Shown one piece after another: positions 18,800 through 27,819 of a DNA stretch of 64,000 nucleotides. The notes under the pieces are model-generated. The model did no database searches and was not told where the DNA came from. It saw only the letters and a program-made list of their open reading frames with translations. Each line of letters opens with the position of its first letter. Position 1 is the first letter of the stretch. The translations under genes were made by a program, and so were the position numbers. The stretch lies in the NCBI RefSeq assembly GCF_024586915.1, contig NZ_JANBVS010000004.1, forward strand, positions 248,001 through 312,000. Reading direction: 5' to 3'. This DNA is from Bradyrhizobium sp. SRS-191 (GTDB lineage: Bacteria > Pseudomonadota > Alphaproteobacteria > Rhizobiales > Xanthobacteraceae).

Positions 18800-19168
18800 A
18801 TGGATACGGATCGTTTGACCGGTACGGCGAAGGATGTCGCAGGCAAGGTCGAGAGCGGAATCGGCGAGATGACCGGCGACAAGAGCACGCAGGCCTCTGG
18901 TCGTGCGCGCGAGGCTTCAGGCGTGGTGCAGAACCTGTATGGCCAGGCCAAGGACGCCGCCCGCGAGGCCGGCGATGCCGCGATGGACTACGCCAAGGAC
19001 ACGTTCGGCAGCAGCACCGACAGCCTGCGTGACGGCACCCAGGCGCTCACCAAGCGGGTGCAGGACAATCCGATGGGCGCGTTGCTCGTGGCCGGCGGCA
19101 TCGGCTTCCTGCTCGCGATGCTGATGCGTCCGTCGAGCCAGCCACAGCCGCGGCGCTGGCGCTACTGA
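18800..19168 (+). CDS. CsbD family stress protein with C-terminal membrane anchor
   Basis: A 122-residue protein whose N-terminus has the CsbD pattern (T-G-T-A-K-D-V-A-G-K-V and a second repeat G-E-M-T-G-D-K). The middle is an Ala/Asp-rich amphipathic helix, and the C-terminus ends in a glycine zipper-type hydrophobic span (G-A-L-L-V-A-G-G-I-G-F-L-L-A-M-L) plus a basic tail, as in DUF883-like proteins. Such proteins are induced by general stress; their action is unknown. A possible EcfG promoter precedes it and a long hairpin follows. Confidence 0.85.
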   Translation: MDTDRLTGTAKDVAGKVESGIGEMTGDKSTQASGRAREASGVVQNLYGQAKDAAREAGDAAMDYAKDTFGSSTDSLRDGTQALTKRVQDNPMGALLVAGGIGFLLAMLMRPSSQPQPRRWRY

Positions 19169-19203
19169 GACAACGACAGCACGTCAGGCGACGGCTGAAC
19201 GAC

Positions 19204-19239
19204 AATCGGCCCGCATTCCCCTGGGAATGCGGGCCGATT
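19204..19239. terminator. Perfect 16-bp hairpin between convergent genes
   Basis: Bases 19204-19219 and 19224-19239 pair perfectly (16 bp, AATCGGCC.../...GGCCGATT) around a four-base loop. It lies between the ends of the CsbD-like gene and the oppositely oriented DUF459 gene, so it can serve both as a bidirectional terminator, although neither side has a long T-run. Confidence 0.6.
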
Positions 19240-19281
19240 GGCATTGATGGATCGCGTTCGCTCTCGCCTCGCGATTCGCGC

Positions 19282-21096
19282 TCAGCGCGCAGGTGCCTCC
19301 AGCACCGCCGCCGAGCGGCCCACGGAGCCTGGCGGCCGCGGCGGCGCATTGGGATTGCGGACGGTGGGTGGTCGCGGCTGTGCCGGCTGTTGCTGCTGCT
19401 GTGGCGCGCCGAAGCCGAAGAAGTCGCGCAGGCCGTTCTGGTTGCCGTTCTGGTTCGCTTGGCCGTTGGGGTTCGGCTGTTGGCCCTGGCTGGGCGCCGT
19501 CTGGCCGGGGGTGGCCGGGGTCGTCAGCCGCTTCGGCCGTTGCTGCTGGGGAAGCTGACCGGCTGCCGCCGGCGCGGCCTCCGTGGGTGAGGTCGCCGCG
19601 ACGGGCGTATCCGGCTTGCTCAGCTCCTTCGGTGGCTCCTTGGCCTGTTCGCGGCCGACCTCGCGGCGCGGCCAGACGAAATCATCGGCGCGCCCGGCCG
19701 GAGGGCTGAGCGCCTCACCCTTGACCAGGGTGCGCGCCGCCAGCGCGTCGACGGCGGCGGGACGCGAGCCGGGACCGCCGAGCAATTGGTCGGTGCCGAC
19801 CGACGAGGCCACCAGCGGCAGGATCGGTCCGGCCACGGGGCGCGGCGCAGGCTGACCAGGCACGGCATTGGCGTCGGGTGTCGCCGGCTCGGTCGGCAGC
19901 TCCAGCGGGGCGGAGCGGGCTGCGAGCAGGCGGTTGATCTCGCGCTCGGCATAGTGCGCGAGCTTGCGGGCGCCGGGCTTGGTGAAATAGACGCCGTCAT
20001 AGGAGCGCAGCTGGCGGATCTGGCCCTCGAAGTCCGGGCCCTTCTGCAGGAAGCGGCCGGCTTCGTCGACGAAGCCGTCCCAGACGTCGACATAGGTGAT
20101 TCCGGCCTTGCCGGCGGCGTCGCGATAGAGCGAATCGAGGAACAGGGTGTCGGCGGTGCCTTTCGGGCCGCGCACCGCGGGCAGGCCGACCCAGAGCACC
20201 GGCACGCCCTTGCTCTTGGCGACCGCGATCATCTCCTCGATCTTCTTGGTGTAGAGCTCGACCCAGCGCTCGTCGCGGAATTCGTAGAGGGCGCCCGGGG
20301 CTCGCGCGGTCTTTTCCGGCGCCGCGACGGCGGGCGTGTCGTTGTCGGCCTCGTCCTGCGGCAGCTCGCTGTCGGCCGGTTTAGCGGCCGTATCCGTCTT
20401 TGCATCGGGCTTGGCGTCCGGCTTGGCCTCGCCGGACTTGGGGTCACCCGGCTTGCCGTCAGCCGGCTTGGCTTCACCCGGCTTGGCCTTGGCATCCTTC
20501 TTGGCTTTATCCGCCTTCTTGTCGTCGGGCTTTTCGGTCTTCTCCACGGCCGGCTCGCGGATCGGGAGACGGTCGTTGAGGCCGAGCATGATGACGATCG
20601 CGTCTACCCGCTCGGTCGCCAGGATCCCCTTGGCGGCGGCGGCCCAGTCGGCCGGCTCGCCCTTCGGCTGGTATTTAATCAGGCCCGAGTTGGTCCTGAT
20701 CCGGCGGGTGATGCCCATGTCCGGCTGCTCGGAATAGGCATCTTCGAGGCCATAGGCCAGCCAGTCGGCCATGCCGTCGCCAAGCACCAGCACGTAGCGC
20801 TCGGGCGCGTTGGCGTTGTCGCGCCTCTCCGGCGGCGGCGCCTTGGAATAATCCTGCTGCACCCGCTTCGGCTGCTGCGGCTGGAAGGGCGCGAAGAAGT
20901 CGCTGCCGAACCAGCCACCACCACCGCCGCCGCGCTGCGGCGCCGCCCGGGGCGGGGGCGATGAGAACGGGTTGAAGTTGAAGAACTGGGCCGAGGCCGG
21001 GCCGGTGATTCCGACCAGCATGGCAATCACGACGGCCAAAACGACCGCCGGGCCGGGCTCGTTCAACAGCTTGAGGAGGAACTTCAGCTTTGACAT
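19282..21096 (-). CDS. DUF459 (SGNH-hydrolase fold) protein, catalytic residues missing
   Basis: A 604-residue protein with one N-terminal membrane span or signal anchor (residues about 17-36). An SGNH-fold DUF459 domain runs from about residue 100 to 390. Block III is present as G-L-N-D (172-175). Block I reads L-G-D-G-M-A-D (106-111), with Gly108 where the nucleophilic Ser is expected, and block V reads D-G-V-Y (367-370), with Tyr where the His is expected. Residues 183-265 are a Lys/Pro/Asp/Ala-rich insertion and the last 200 residues are Pro/Gln-rich. Start ATG 21096 is preferred to ATG 21141. DUF459 proteins are poorly characterised envelope proteins. Confidence 0.85.
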   Translation of the reverse strand: MSKLKFLLKLLNEPGPAVVLAVVIAMLVGITGPASAQFFNFNPFSSPPPRAAPQRGGGGGGWFGSDFFAPFQPQQPKRVQQDYSKAPPPERRDNANAPERYVLVLGDGMADWLAYGLEDAYSEQPDMGITRRIRTNSGLIKYQPKGEPADWAAAAKGILATERVDAIVIMLGLNDRLPIREPAVEKTEKPDDKKADKAKKDAKAKPGEAKPADGKPGDPKSGEAKPDAKPDAKTDTAAKPADSELPQDEADNDTPAVAAPEKTARAPGALYEFRDERWVELYTKKIEEMIAVAKSKGVPVLWVGLPAVRGPKGTADTLFLDSLYRDAAGKAGITYVDVWDGFVDEAGRFLQKGPDFEGQIRQLRSYDGVYFTKPGARKLAHYAEREINRLLAARSAPLELPTEPATPDANAVPGQPAPRPVAGPILPLVASSVGTDQLLGGPGSRPAAVDALAARTLVKGEALSPPAGRADDFVWPRREVGREQAKEPPKELSKPDTPVAATSPTEAAPAAAGQLPQQQRPKRLTTPATPGQTAPSQGQQPNPNGQANQNGNQNGLRDFFGFGAPQQQQQPAQPRPPTVRNPNAPPRPPGSVGRSAAVLEAPAR

Positions 21097-21244
21097 GCGC
21101 ACCCGTCCGCAGCGCCGCGCGGCGAAATCGTGACAATCCATATAATAGGACCCGAATCAGGCCGCAAACGGGCATTCACCGGATGGTGTTGATGTCCGCC
21201 GGCAATCGCCCCAAAAGGTTACCGGCAGGGGCGGGGGAGACGTG

Positions 21245-22651
21245 TCAGCGCCCGCGCAGCCGTTCCAGCACGTCGGAGGTGGCGAAGCCATCGGCCGGCG
21301 CCCCGATCGATGCCTGGAAGTTCCGCAGGGCCTCGCGGGTCTGGCCGCCGAACTGACCGTCGGGCGTTCCGCGGTAGAATCCGCGGTCGGCCAGCAATTG
21401 CTGCAATTCCAGCCGCTCGGCGCGCGACAAGGTGCGCTCCTCGCGGGGCCAGGCCTGCACGAACGGCGGCGCGCCGCGCAGCCGGTCGGCGAAATGTCCG
21501 ATCGCCAGCGCATAGGCCTCGGCCGGATTGTATTTCATGATCACGCGGAAATTCTGCAGCATCAGGAAGCCGGGGCCCTGGGCGCCCGCCGGCGCCAGCA
21601 GGTAGGCCTTCTCGTTCGTCGCCGGGAAGGGCTGACCGTTGGCGCGCTTCAGGCCGAGCTGTTCCCATTGGCCGAAGCTCATGCTCTTGGCGCGGTCGGC
21701 CAGCATGTAGTTGAAGCCCTGGGGCACGGCGACCTCGTAGCCCCAGCTCTGGCCGCTCTGCCAGCCGTCCTTCTTGAGGTTGTTGGCGGTCGAGGCGATC
21801 AGGTCGGCCGGATTGTCGACGACGTCGCGGCGGCCGTCGCCGTCGGCATCGACGGCGAAGCGCTTGAACGCGGTCGGCATGAACTGGGTCGGGCCGAACG
21901 CGCCGGCCCAGGAGCCGCGCATCTGCTCAGGCCTGAGATCGCCGCGATTGAGGATCTCAAGCGCCGACAGGAACTCGTCCTTGAAATAGGCCTGGCGGCG
22001 GCCGATGCAGGCCAGCGTCGCGGTGGATTGCAGCACGCTGCGGTCGCCGATCTGCGTCGAGTAGTTGGATTCAATGCCCCAGATCGCAGCGATGATGTAG
22101 CGGTCGACGCCATAGGCGCGCTCGGTCGCATCGAACTGCGCCTTGTACTTCGCCAGCACCTCGCGGCCCTTGGCCAGCCGATTGTCGTTCACCAGGATGT
22201 CGAGATAGTCCCAGATCGACTTGGTGAACTCCGGCTGCGCATCGAGCAGGTCCATGATGCGCAGGTCAGGCGACAGCCCGGCGGTGAAGCGCTGGAAATT
22301 GTCCTGGGTGATGTTGCGCCGTGCGGCATCTGGCCACATGCCTGCGACGCAGGCGTCGAAATTGCCGGCTGCCTCGCGAATCGCCGCCGCCGTCATCAGC
22401 GGGTGGCCGGAGGCGCCGTCCTCGCCGCTCCACGGCTGCGGCCCGCCGGGAGAGGGGGCTTGCGCAGGCTGGCCCGGGCTCGGGTTGCCCTTGGTCAGCG
22501 TGCCCGTGAACAGGCTGTCGAGAAAGTTCAGCGGCCCGCCGCCGGTGGACTGCGCCGATGCGGAACCGGACACCATCGTGACCACCGTCACGACGGCCGC
22601 CGCAGTGGCGCCGGCCTTGAGAGCTGCCAGCATTACGTTCCGTCGCGCCAT
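21245..22651 (-). CDS. Lytic murein transglycosylase, MltB-like, with peptidoglycan-binding domain
   Basis: A 468-residue exported enzyme that cleaves peptidoglycan glycan strands to 1,6-anhydro products. After a signal peptide and a short Pro/Gly linker comes the SLT/MltB domain, with the catalytic Glu in W-G-I-E-S-N-Y, then G-A-F-G-P-T-Q-F-M-P and a calcium-loop-like D-A-D-G-D-G-R-R-D. The C-terminal 60 residues are a PG_binding_1 domain (F-Y-R-G-T-P-D-G-Q-F-G...). ATG 22651 is favoured; a GTG at 22687 would add 12 residues. A perfect CtrA-like site lies upstream. Confidence 0.92.
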   Translation of the reverse strand: MARRNVMLAALKAGATAAAVVTVVTMVSGSASAQSTGGGPLNFLDSLFTGTLTKGNPSPGQPAQAPSPGGPQPWSGEDGASGHPLMTAAAIREAAGNFDACVAGMWPDAARRNITQDNFQRFTAGLSPDLRIMDLLDAQPEFTKSIWDYLDILVNDNRLAKGREVLAKYKAQFDATERAYGVDRYIIAAIWGIESNYSTQIGDRSVLQSTATLACIGRRQAYFKDEFLSALEILNRGDLRPEQMRGSWAGAFGPTQFMPTAFKRFAVDADGDGRRDVVDNPADLIASTANNLKKDGWQSGQSWGYEVAVPQGFNYMLADRAKSMSFGQWEQLGLKRANGQPFPATNEKAYLLAPAGAQGPGFLMLQNFRVIMKYNPAEAYALAIGHFADRLRGAPPFVQAWPREERTLSRAERLELQQLLADRGFYRGTPDGQFGGQTREALRNFQASIGAPADGFATSDVLERLRGR

Positions 22652-22702
22652 GTCTCGATCCAGATCGCCGGGAAGACCAGCCTTCACGAGGCCCGGTCCT
22701 GC

Positions 22703-22717
22703 TTAACGGGAGATTAA
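22703..22717. promoter_or_regulatory. CtrA-box-like motif TTAA-N7-TTAA
   Basis: TTAA at 22703-22706 and TTAA at 22714-22717 are separated by exactly seven bases, the consensus full CtrA site of alphaproteobacteria. It sits 52 bases upstream of the transglycosylase start on the minus strand and about 150 bases before galU. A third TTAA follows five bases later. Confidence 0.45.
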
Positions 22718-22868
22718 CAAGGTTAAGGATTTCCGCAGCGAAATTTAGCCCTTCCGTCCGTGTCGAGGGGAACACCGGACCAACATCCGCCTTTGTTCTC
22801 GGCTGCAAACCAGCTACCAACATGCGATCGGTTTCGCATTCATTCGTCACAAGGTTTAATCAGGCCCC

Positions 22869-23750
22869 ATGAAGATCCGCAAAGCCGTTTTTCCGGTCGC
22901 CGGTCTCGGCACCCGCGTCCTTCCCGCCACCAAGGCGATGCCGAAGGAGATGCTGACGATCGTCGACAAGCCGCTCATCCAATATGTCTTCGACGAAGCG
23001 AAGGAAGCCGGCATCGAGCATTTCGTGTTCGTCACCGGGCGCAACAAGACCTCGATCGAAGACCATTTCGACCGCATGTATGAGCTCGACGCGACGCTCG
23101 CGGCGCGCGGCAAGAAAACCGAAATGGATATCCTGGCCCGCGACCAGCCGGAGGCGGGCGCCGTCAGCTTCACCCGTCAGCAGGCGCCGCTCGGCCTCGG
23201 CCACGCGGTGTGGTGCGCGCGCGACATCGTCGGTGACGAGCCGTTCGCGGTGGTGCTGCCGGACGAACTGGTGCTGAACACGCCGGGGTGCCTGGCGCAG
23301 ATGATCGCCGCCGCCAACAAGCTGCCGGAGAAGAGCAACGTGCTCGCGGTGCAGGAGGTGCCGGCCGACCAGACCCATCAATACGGCATCTGCGGCGTAG
23401 GCCCGCGCGACGGCAAGATCTTCGAGGTCGACGGCATGGTCGAGAAGCCGGCCAAGGGCACGGCGCCGTCGAACTTCTCGATCACCGGCCGCTACATCCT
23501 GCAGCCGGAGATCTTCAAGATCCTGGCGACGCAGGAGCGCGGCGCCGGCGGCGAGATCCAGCTCACCGATGCGATGATCGGCCTGTCGAAGACGCAGAAA
23601 TTCTACGGCGTCGATTTCGACGGCGAGCGGCATGATTGCGGTTCGAAGTCCGGCTTCCTCAAGGCCAACATCGCCTTCGCCATGGCGCGGTCCGACCTGC
23701 GGGATAGCCTGCGCGAAGACATGAAGAAGTATCTCGAGAGCAAAGGCTGA
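22869..23750 (+). CDS. galU: UTP-glucose-1-phosphate uridylyltransferase
   Basis: A 293-residue nucleotidyltransferase making UDP-glucose for lipopolysaccharide, exopolysaccharide and cyclic glucans. The opening V-F-P-V-A-G-L-G-T-R-V-L-P-A-T-K holds the UTP-binding loop, followed by K-E-M-L-T-I-V-D-K-P-L-I-Q-Y-V; V-L-P-D-E-L-V-L matches the metal-Asp region and M-V-E-K-P is conserved. Length is normal for the family. It is divergent from the transglycosylase and converges with the diguanylate cyclase. Confidence 0.95.
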   Translation: MKIRKAVFPVAGLGTRVLPATKAMPKEMLTIVDKPLIQYVFDEAKEAGIEHFVFVTGRNKTSIEDHFDRMYELDATLAARGKKTEMDILARDQPEAGAVSFTRQQAPLGLGHAVWCARDIVGDEPFAVVLPDELVLNTPGCLAQMIAAANKLPEKSNVLAVQEVPADQTHQYGICGVGPRDGKIFEVDGMVEKPAKGTAPSNFSITGRYILQPEIFKILATQERGAGGEIQLTDAMIGLSKTQKFYGVDFDGERHDCGSKSGFLKANIAFAMARSDLRDSLREDMKKYLESKG

Positions 23751-23780
23751 GACCGGCGCTTGCGCAGGTCTCGCCAGGCG

Positions 23781-23803
23781 GCTGGCGGCCTCACGCCGCC
23801 AGC
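23781..23803. terminator. Hairpin over the end of the diguanylate cyclase gene
   Basis: GCTGGCGGC (23781-23789) and GCCGCCAGC (23795-23803) form a perfect nine-base stem with a five-base loop. It overlaps the minus-strand stop codon at 23791-23793 and lies 30 bases after galU, so it could end either transcript. There is no T-run. Confidence 0.35.
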
Positions 23804-25299
23804 GCGGCCGCGGGCTGTGGCCTTGGCACGGGCACGGTGATGCAGCGGTTGCGGCCCGCCGCCTTGGCCACATAGAGCGCCTTGTCGGCGGCATTCATCA
23901 GGGCGGTCCAGTCCGTCCCGCGCGACGGCGTCACGCTGGCGACGCCGATGCTGATCGAGGTGTTGGTCGCCTCGCCCGCCCACAAGGCGACCTTGTTGCG
24001 GATCGTCTCGGCGACGTGCAACGCGTCGGCCTCCGCGGTCCCCGGCAGCAGCACCGCGAACTCCTCGCCGCCATAGCGCGCCGCGCAATCGCCGGCCCGC
24101 CGCACCGAATCCGAGATGCAGACGGCGATGCCGACCAGCACCTGGTCGCCGGCCTGATGGCCGTGGGTGTCGTTGTAGCACTTGAAGTGATCGGCATCGA
24201 TCATCAGCAAAGCCAGCGGCGTTTCGGCACGGAGTGCGCGCCGCCACTCGATCTCGATCGTCTCGTCGAACTTGCGCCGGTTCTTCAGCCCGGTGAGCGG
24301 ATCGGTGGTCGCGAGCCGCTCGAGCCTGGATTCGACCTTCGCGCGCAGCTGAATCTCGCGTGCGGCGACCTGCGTGGCCGCGAGCACGAAGACGATGAGC
24401 GCCAGCATCAGGGCGCCGATCTGCGCCGCCTCGTTGCGCCAGACGGCGTACACGCTATCCCATGACCGGCTGGCAACCACGACCAGCGGGCCGCCGGCAT
24501 TGCGCCAGACCAGGAGGCGCGGCACGTCGTCCAACGCGCCGGAGCTGCTCGACCAGCCGCTCGGCTCGCTCAAGGTGCGGGTCACGTCCGGCGCGCGTGC
24601 GAGGTTGCGGCCGATGGCGGCTTGATCGAAGGGCGCCGTCACGATGATGGTGCCGTCGCGTCCGAACACCGTGATGCCGACGCCCGGTCCGAGCGAGAGC
24701 TGGCTGAACAGGTCACGGAAATAGCTCAGCCGGATCGAGCCGGCGACGACGCCGGCGAAGCGGCCGTCGGGCGCGGAAATGCGGCGGCTCAGCACGATGG
24801 CGGTGCGGCCCTGATGCTCGGCGGGGCGGCTGACATACAGGCCGGCGTCGGCGCGGTCGCGATGAACCTGGAAGAACGCGGCGTCGCTGTGATCGTCAGG
24901 CAAAGGATCGAGCGTGGCCGAGTCGATGGCTAGGCGGCCTTTCGCGTCGAACACCTGGATGGCGCCGAAATTCTTCGCCGTGGAGGCGCGGTCGAACAGG
25001 ATCAGGTGACGGATCGGCTTGCTGACCTCGTCGATTTCGGGCAGCAACATGTTGGCGGCGACGGCGCGCAGCGAGAGATCGTACAGCTCGATGTTGCGGC
25101 TGATGTCGGCGCCGATGCCGGCGGCAAGGTTTTCCAGCGCCTGCCGGGCGCGCACCTCCTCGCCGCGGCGCAGGTCGATCATGACGCTGGCGCAGATGGC
25201 GGAGAAGCCGATGATGGTGGAGATGGAGCAGGTGACGAGCGTGCGCGCCGAGAGACGCCAAGGCGGCTTTGCCCGGCCTGTTCGGCGTGTCCAGCGCAT
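23791..25299 (-). CDS. Diguanylate cyclase with periplasmic Cache-type sensor
   Basis: A 502-residue inner-membrane protein. A first span (about 20-43) and a second (about 290-312) bracket a periplasmic region of about 240 residues with the look of a dCache/PDC sensor (F-D-R-A-S-T-A-K-N-F-G, then G-V-V-A-G-S-I). The C-terminal GGDEF domain has an active-site G-G-E-E-F (R-Y-G-G-E-E-F) and an inhibitory RxxD (R-A-G-D) exactly five residues before it, so it should make cyclic di-GMP with product inhibition. The ligand is unknown. Confidence 0.9.
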   Translation of the reverse strand: MRWTRRTGRAKPPWRLSARTLVTCSISTIIGFSAICASVMIDLRRGEEVRARQALENLAAGIGADISRNIELYDLSLRAVAANMLLPEIDEVSKPIRHLILFDRASTAKNFGAIQVFDAKGRLAIDSATLDPLPDDHSDAAFFQVHRDRADAGLYVSRPAEHQGRTAIVLSRRISAPDGRFAGVVAGSIRLSYFRDLFSQLSLGPGVGITVFGRDGTIIVTAPFDQAAIGRNLARAPDVTRTLSEPSGWSSSSGALDDVPRLLVWRNAGGPLVVVASRSWDSVYAVWRNEAAQIGALMLALIVFVLAATQVAAREIQLRAKVESRLERLATTDPLTGLKNRRKFDETIEIEWRRALRAETPLALLMIDADHFKCYNDTHGHQAGDQVLVGIAVCISDSVRRAGDCAARYGGEEFAVLLPGTAEADALHVAETIRNKVALWAGEATNTSISIGVASVTPSRGTDWTALMNAADKALYVAKAAGRNRCITVPVPRPQPAAALAA

Positions 25300-25431
25300 C
25301 GGCTCGTCCCGTCCCCGTGGAGTCCCGTCCGTAGACTGACGGATACTTCGAAGTAACTCATGTTAGGTTAACGAGTGGTGGCGGTCGTGGCTGCGTCCCG
25401 CCCTGGCTGCCGAGTGAGATGGAATTGCAAT

Positions 25432-25689
25432 TTGCCCGACTATGACGCCCTAAGGGACTACCTCAAGCGGCAGACCCGTCCCGAGCTGGTGCTCAGCCTC
25501 GACGAGATCGAGGAGCTGATCGGCGACAGCCTGCCGCGGGCGTCGCACCGCGCCTCGTGGTGGGACAGCCTGCGGAGTCCGCAGGAGAAGATGCCGCAAC
25601 GCGAGGCCTGCCTCGCGGCCGGCTATGTCGCCACCCGGCTGCCCGACGGCACCGGCGTCCGCTTCCGCAAGCTGAAGCCGCCGCGCTGA
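25432..25689 (+). CDS. DUF7662 family small protein
   Basis: A protein of about 85 residues with the pattern of DUF7662: Y-D-A-L-R-D-Y-L-K-R-Q at the N-terminus, L-S-L-D-E-I-E-E-L-I-G-D-S-L-P in the middle, H-R-A-S-W-W-D-S, and a C-terminal Y-V-A-T-R-L-P-D-G segment. The function is unknown. The frame is open back to 25375, but TTG at 25432, seven bases after GGAA, gives the usual family start just before Y-D-x-L-R. It is divergent from the cyclase gene. Confidence 0.7.
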   Translation: MPDYDALRDYLKRQTRPELVLSLDEIEELIGDSLPRASHRASWWDSLRSPQEKMPQREACLAAGYVATRLPDGTGVRFRKLKPPR

Positions 25690-25826
25690 GCCGCCGCGAC
25701 TGCGGCAAATGGCCCGGATCATGCCTATCGGCTCAGACGTATAGCCGTGCGGCGCGGAACCTCGAAGCACGACGCCCACGCGCTTCAACTGCATCACAGA
25801 CTTTACTGCTTTGGAGAAGAACGACA

Positions 25827-27620
25827 GTGAACGAACAGGACCTGCGTCACGAGATTGCTGCGGTCAAGGATGGGCGGCTCTCGCGCCGCGATTTCGTGCA
25901 GCGGATGCTCGCGCTCGGGCTCACCGCGCCGCTTGCGGGCATGATGCTGGCGCATTCCGGGGTCGCGATGGCGGCGCAGGACTTTCCCTACAAGCCGACC
26001 AAGGCGGGCGGCGGCGGACCGCTGAAGCTCCTGTTCTGGCAGGCACCGACCCTGCTCAATCCGCATTTCGCCATCGGCGCCAAGGACCAGGAATCCGCGC
26101 GCGCGTTCTATGAGCCGCTGGCCGGATGGGATGCCGACGGCAATCTCGTGCCGGTGCTCGCCGCGGAGATCCCCAGCGTGGCCAACGGCACCATCGCCGC
26201 AGACGGGACCTGGGTGATCTGGAAGCTCAAGCCGGGCGTCAAATGGCACGACGGCCAGCCGTTCACCGCTGACGACGTGATCTTCAACTGGCAGTTCGCC
26301 ACCAATCCGGAGACGTCGGCGGTCACCATCGCCGACTACAAGGACATCAAGACGATCGATCGGATCGACGATCACACGGTCCGCCTGGTGTTCGCCCAGC
26401 CGACGCCGCTATGGTTCACGGCGTTCGTTGGCGGTCGCGGCGCGATCATCCCGAAGCATCTGTTCGGCGACTATATCGGCGCGAAGTCGCGCGAGGCGCC
26501 GAACAATCTCAAGCCGGTCGGCACCGGCGCCTATCTGTTCGTCGACTTCAAGCCGGGCGACATGCTGACCGGCAAGATCAACCCCAACTACCACGTGCCG
26601 AACCGGCCGTATTTCGACACGCTGGAGATCAAGGGCGGTGGCGACGCCGTGTCGGCGGCGCGCGCGGTGCTGCAGACCGGGGAATACGACTACGCCTGGA
26701 ACCTGCAGGTCGAGGACGAGATCCTGGTGAAGCTCGAGGCCGGCGGCACCGGGTTCGCCGAGATCGTGGCGACCGGCAATCTCGAATTCATCATGCTCAA
26801 CGCGACCGATCCCAATGTCGAGGTCGACGGCGAGCGCGCGAGCCTCAAGACCAAGCACCCGCTGTTCTCAGATCCGGCGGTGCGCGAGGCGATCAATCTC
26901 TTGATCGACCGCGCCTCGATCCAGAAGTTCATCTATGGCCGCGGCGGCATCGCCACGTCGAACTGCGTCAACAATCCCGAGCGCTACCGCTCCAAGAACA
27001 CGACGTTCGAGTTCAACATCGAGAAGGCCAACCAGATTCTCGAGAACGCCGGCTGGAAGAAGGGCGCGAGCGGGCTGCGCGAGAAGGACGGCAAGCAGCT
27101 GAAGTTCGTATTCCAGACCTCGACCAACGGACCGCGGCAGAAGAACCAGGCCATCATCAAGCAGGCCTGCCAGAAGGCGGGCATCGAGATCGAGCTGAAG
27201 TCGGTCGTGGGCTCGGTGTTCTTCTCCAGCGACGTCGCCAATCCCGACACCTACTCGCATTTCTATTGCGACATGGAGATGCTGATGATGACGATGTCGT
27301 CGCCGGAGCCGCAATCCTTCCTCAGCCAGTACGTCTCCTGGGAGGCCGCGACCAAGGCCAACAAATGGCAGGGCCGCAACGTCTCGCGCTGGCAGAACAA
27401 GGAGTATGACGATCTCTACAATGAGCTGCTGCGCGAGCTCGATCCGGTGAAGCGCGCCGCGCTCTACATCAAGCTCAACGATCTGGTCTGCGCCGGCCGT
27501 CATGTGCTGCCGGAGCTCAACCGTCCCCGCGTCAGCGGCGTCCGCAAGGGATTGCAGACTCATTCGTCGGGCTGGGACAACGATCTCTGGCAGTTGCCGA
27601 ACTGGTATCGCGAAAGCTGA
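25827..27620 (+). CDS. Peptide/opine ABC transporter substrate-binding protein, paralogue 1
   Basis: A 597-residue SBP_bac_5 (DppA/OppA-type) periplasmic binding protein. The GTG start follows GGAGA (25813-25817) with nine-base spacing. The N-terminus has a twin-arginine motif, S-R-R-D-F at residues 19-23, before a hydrophobic stretch, so export is probably by Tat. The mature part starts F-P-Y-K-P-T-K-A-G-G-G-G-P-L-K-L and contains W-K-L-K-P-G-V-K-W-H-D-G-Q-P-F-T-A-D-D-V, a family signature. It is highly similar over its whole length to the next gene, which has the same length, so the pair arose by duplication. Confidence 0.92.
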   Translation: MNEQDLRHEIAAVKDGRLSRRDFVQRMLALGLTAPLAGMMLAHSGVAMAAQDFPYKPTKAGGGGPLKLLFWQAPTLLNPHFAIGAKDQESARAFYEPLAGWDADGNLVPVLAAEIPSVANGTIAADGTWVIWKLKPGVKWHDGQPFTADDVIFNWQFATNPETSAVTIADYKDIKTIDRIDDHTVRLVFAQPTPLWFTAFVGGRGAIIPKHLFGDYIGAKSREAPNNLKPVGTGAYLFVDFKPGDMLTGKINPNYHVPNRPYFDTLEIKGGGDAVSAARAVLQTGEYDYAWNLQVEDEILVKLEAGGTGFAEIVATGNLEFIMLNATDPNVEVDGERASLKTKHPLFSDPAVREAINLLIDRASIQKFIYGRGGIATSNCVNNPERYRSKNTTFEFNIEKANQILENAGWKKGASGLREKDGKQLKFVFQTSTNGPRQKNQAIIKQACQKAGIEIELKSVVGSVFFSSDVANPDTYSHFYCDMEMLMMTMSSPEPQSFLSQYVSWEAATKANKWQGRNVSRWQNKEYDDLYNELLRELDPVKRAALYIKLNDLVCAGRHVLPELNRPRVSGVRKGLQTHSSGWDNDLWQLPNWYRES

Positions 27621-27712
27621 GCGCTCGCCCGCACCGTGGGCGCGCGCAGCGAGCTGATGCTGAGCTACGGTAGTGGCGTAGTTCCATTTTCCGGGGCTGC
27701 TCTGCAGCAAAA

Positions 27713-27739
27713 ATTGTCGCACCGCGAAGGTGCGACAAT
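27713..27739 (+). other. Perfect 11-bp hairpin between the two binding-protein genes
   Basis: ATTGTCGCACC (27713-27723) pairs perfectly with GGTGCGACAAT (27729-27739) around a GCGAA loop. There is no T-run, so it is more likely an mRNA-stabilising or processing hairpin protecting the upstream cistron than a terminator. Confidence 0.5.
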
Positions 27740-27819
27740 CCATCCATTCCTTCTTGCGAAATTGGCCCGGATTCTGCTTTGACAGTCGCTTCGAAGGCTG
27801 ATCCAATTTTGTGCAGCTC

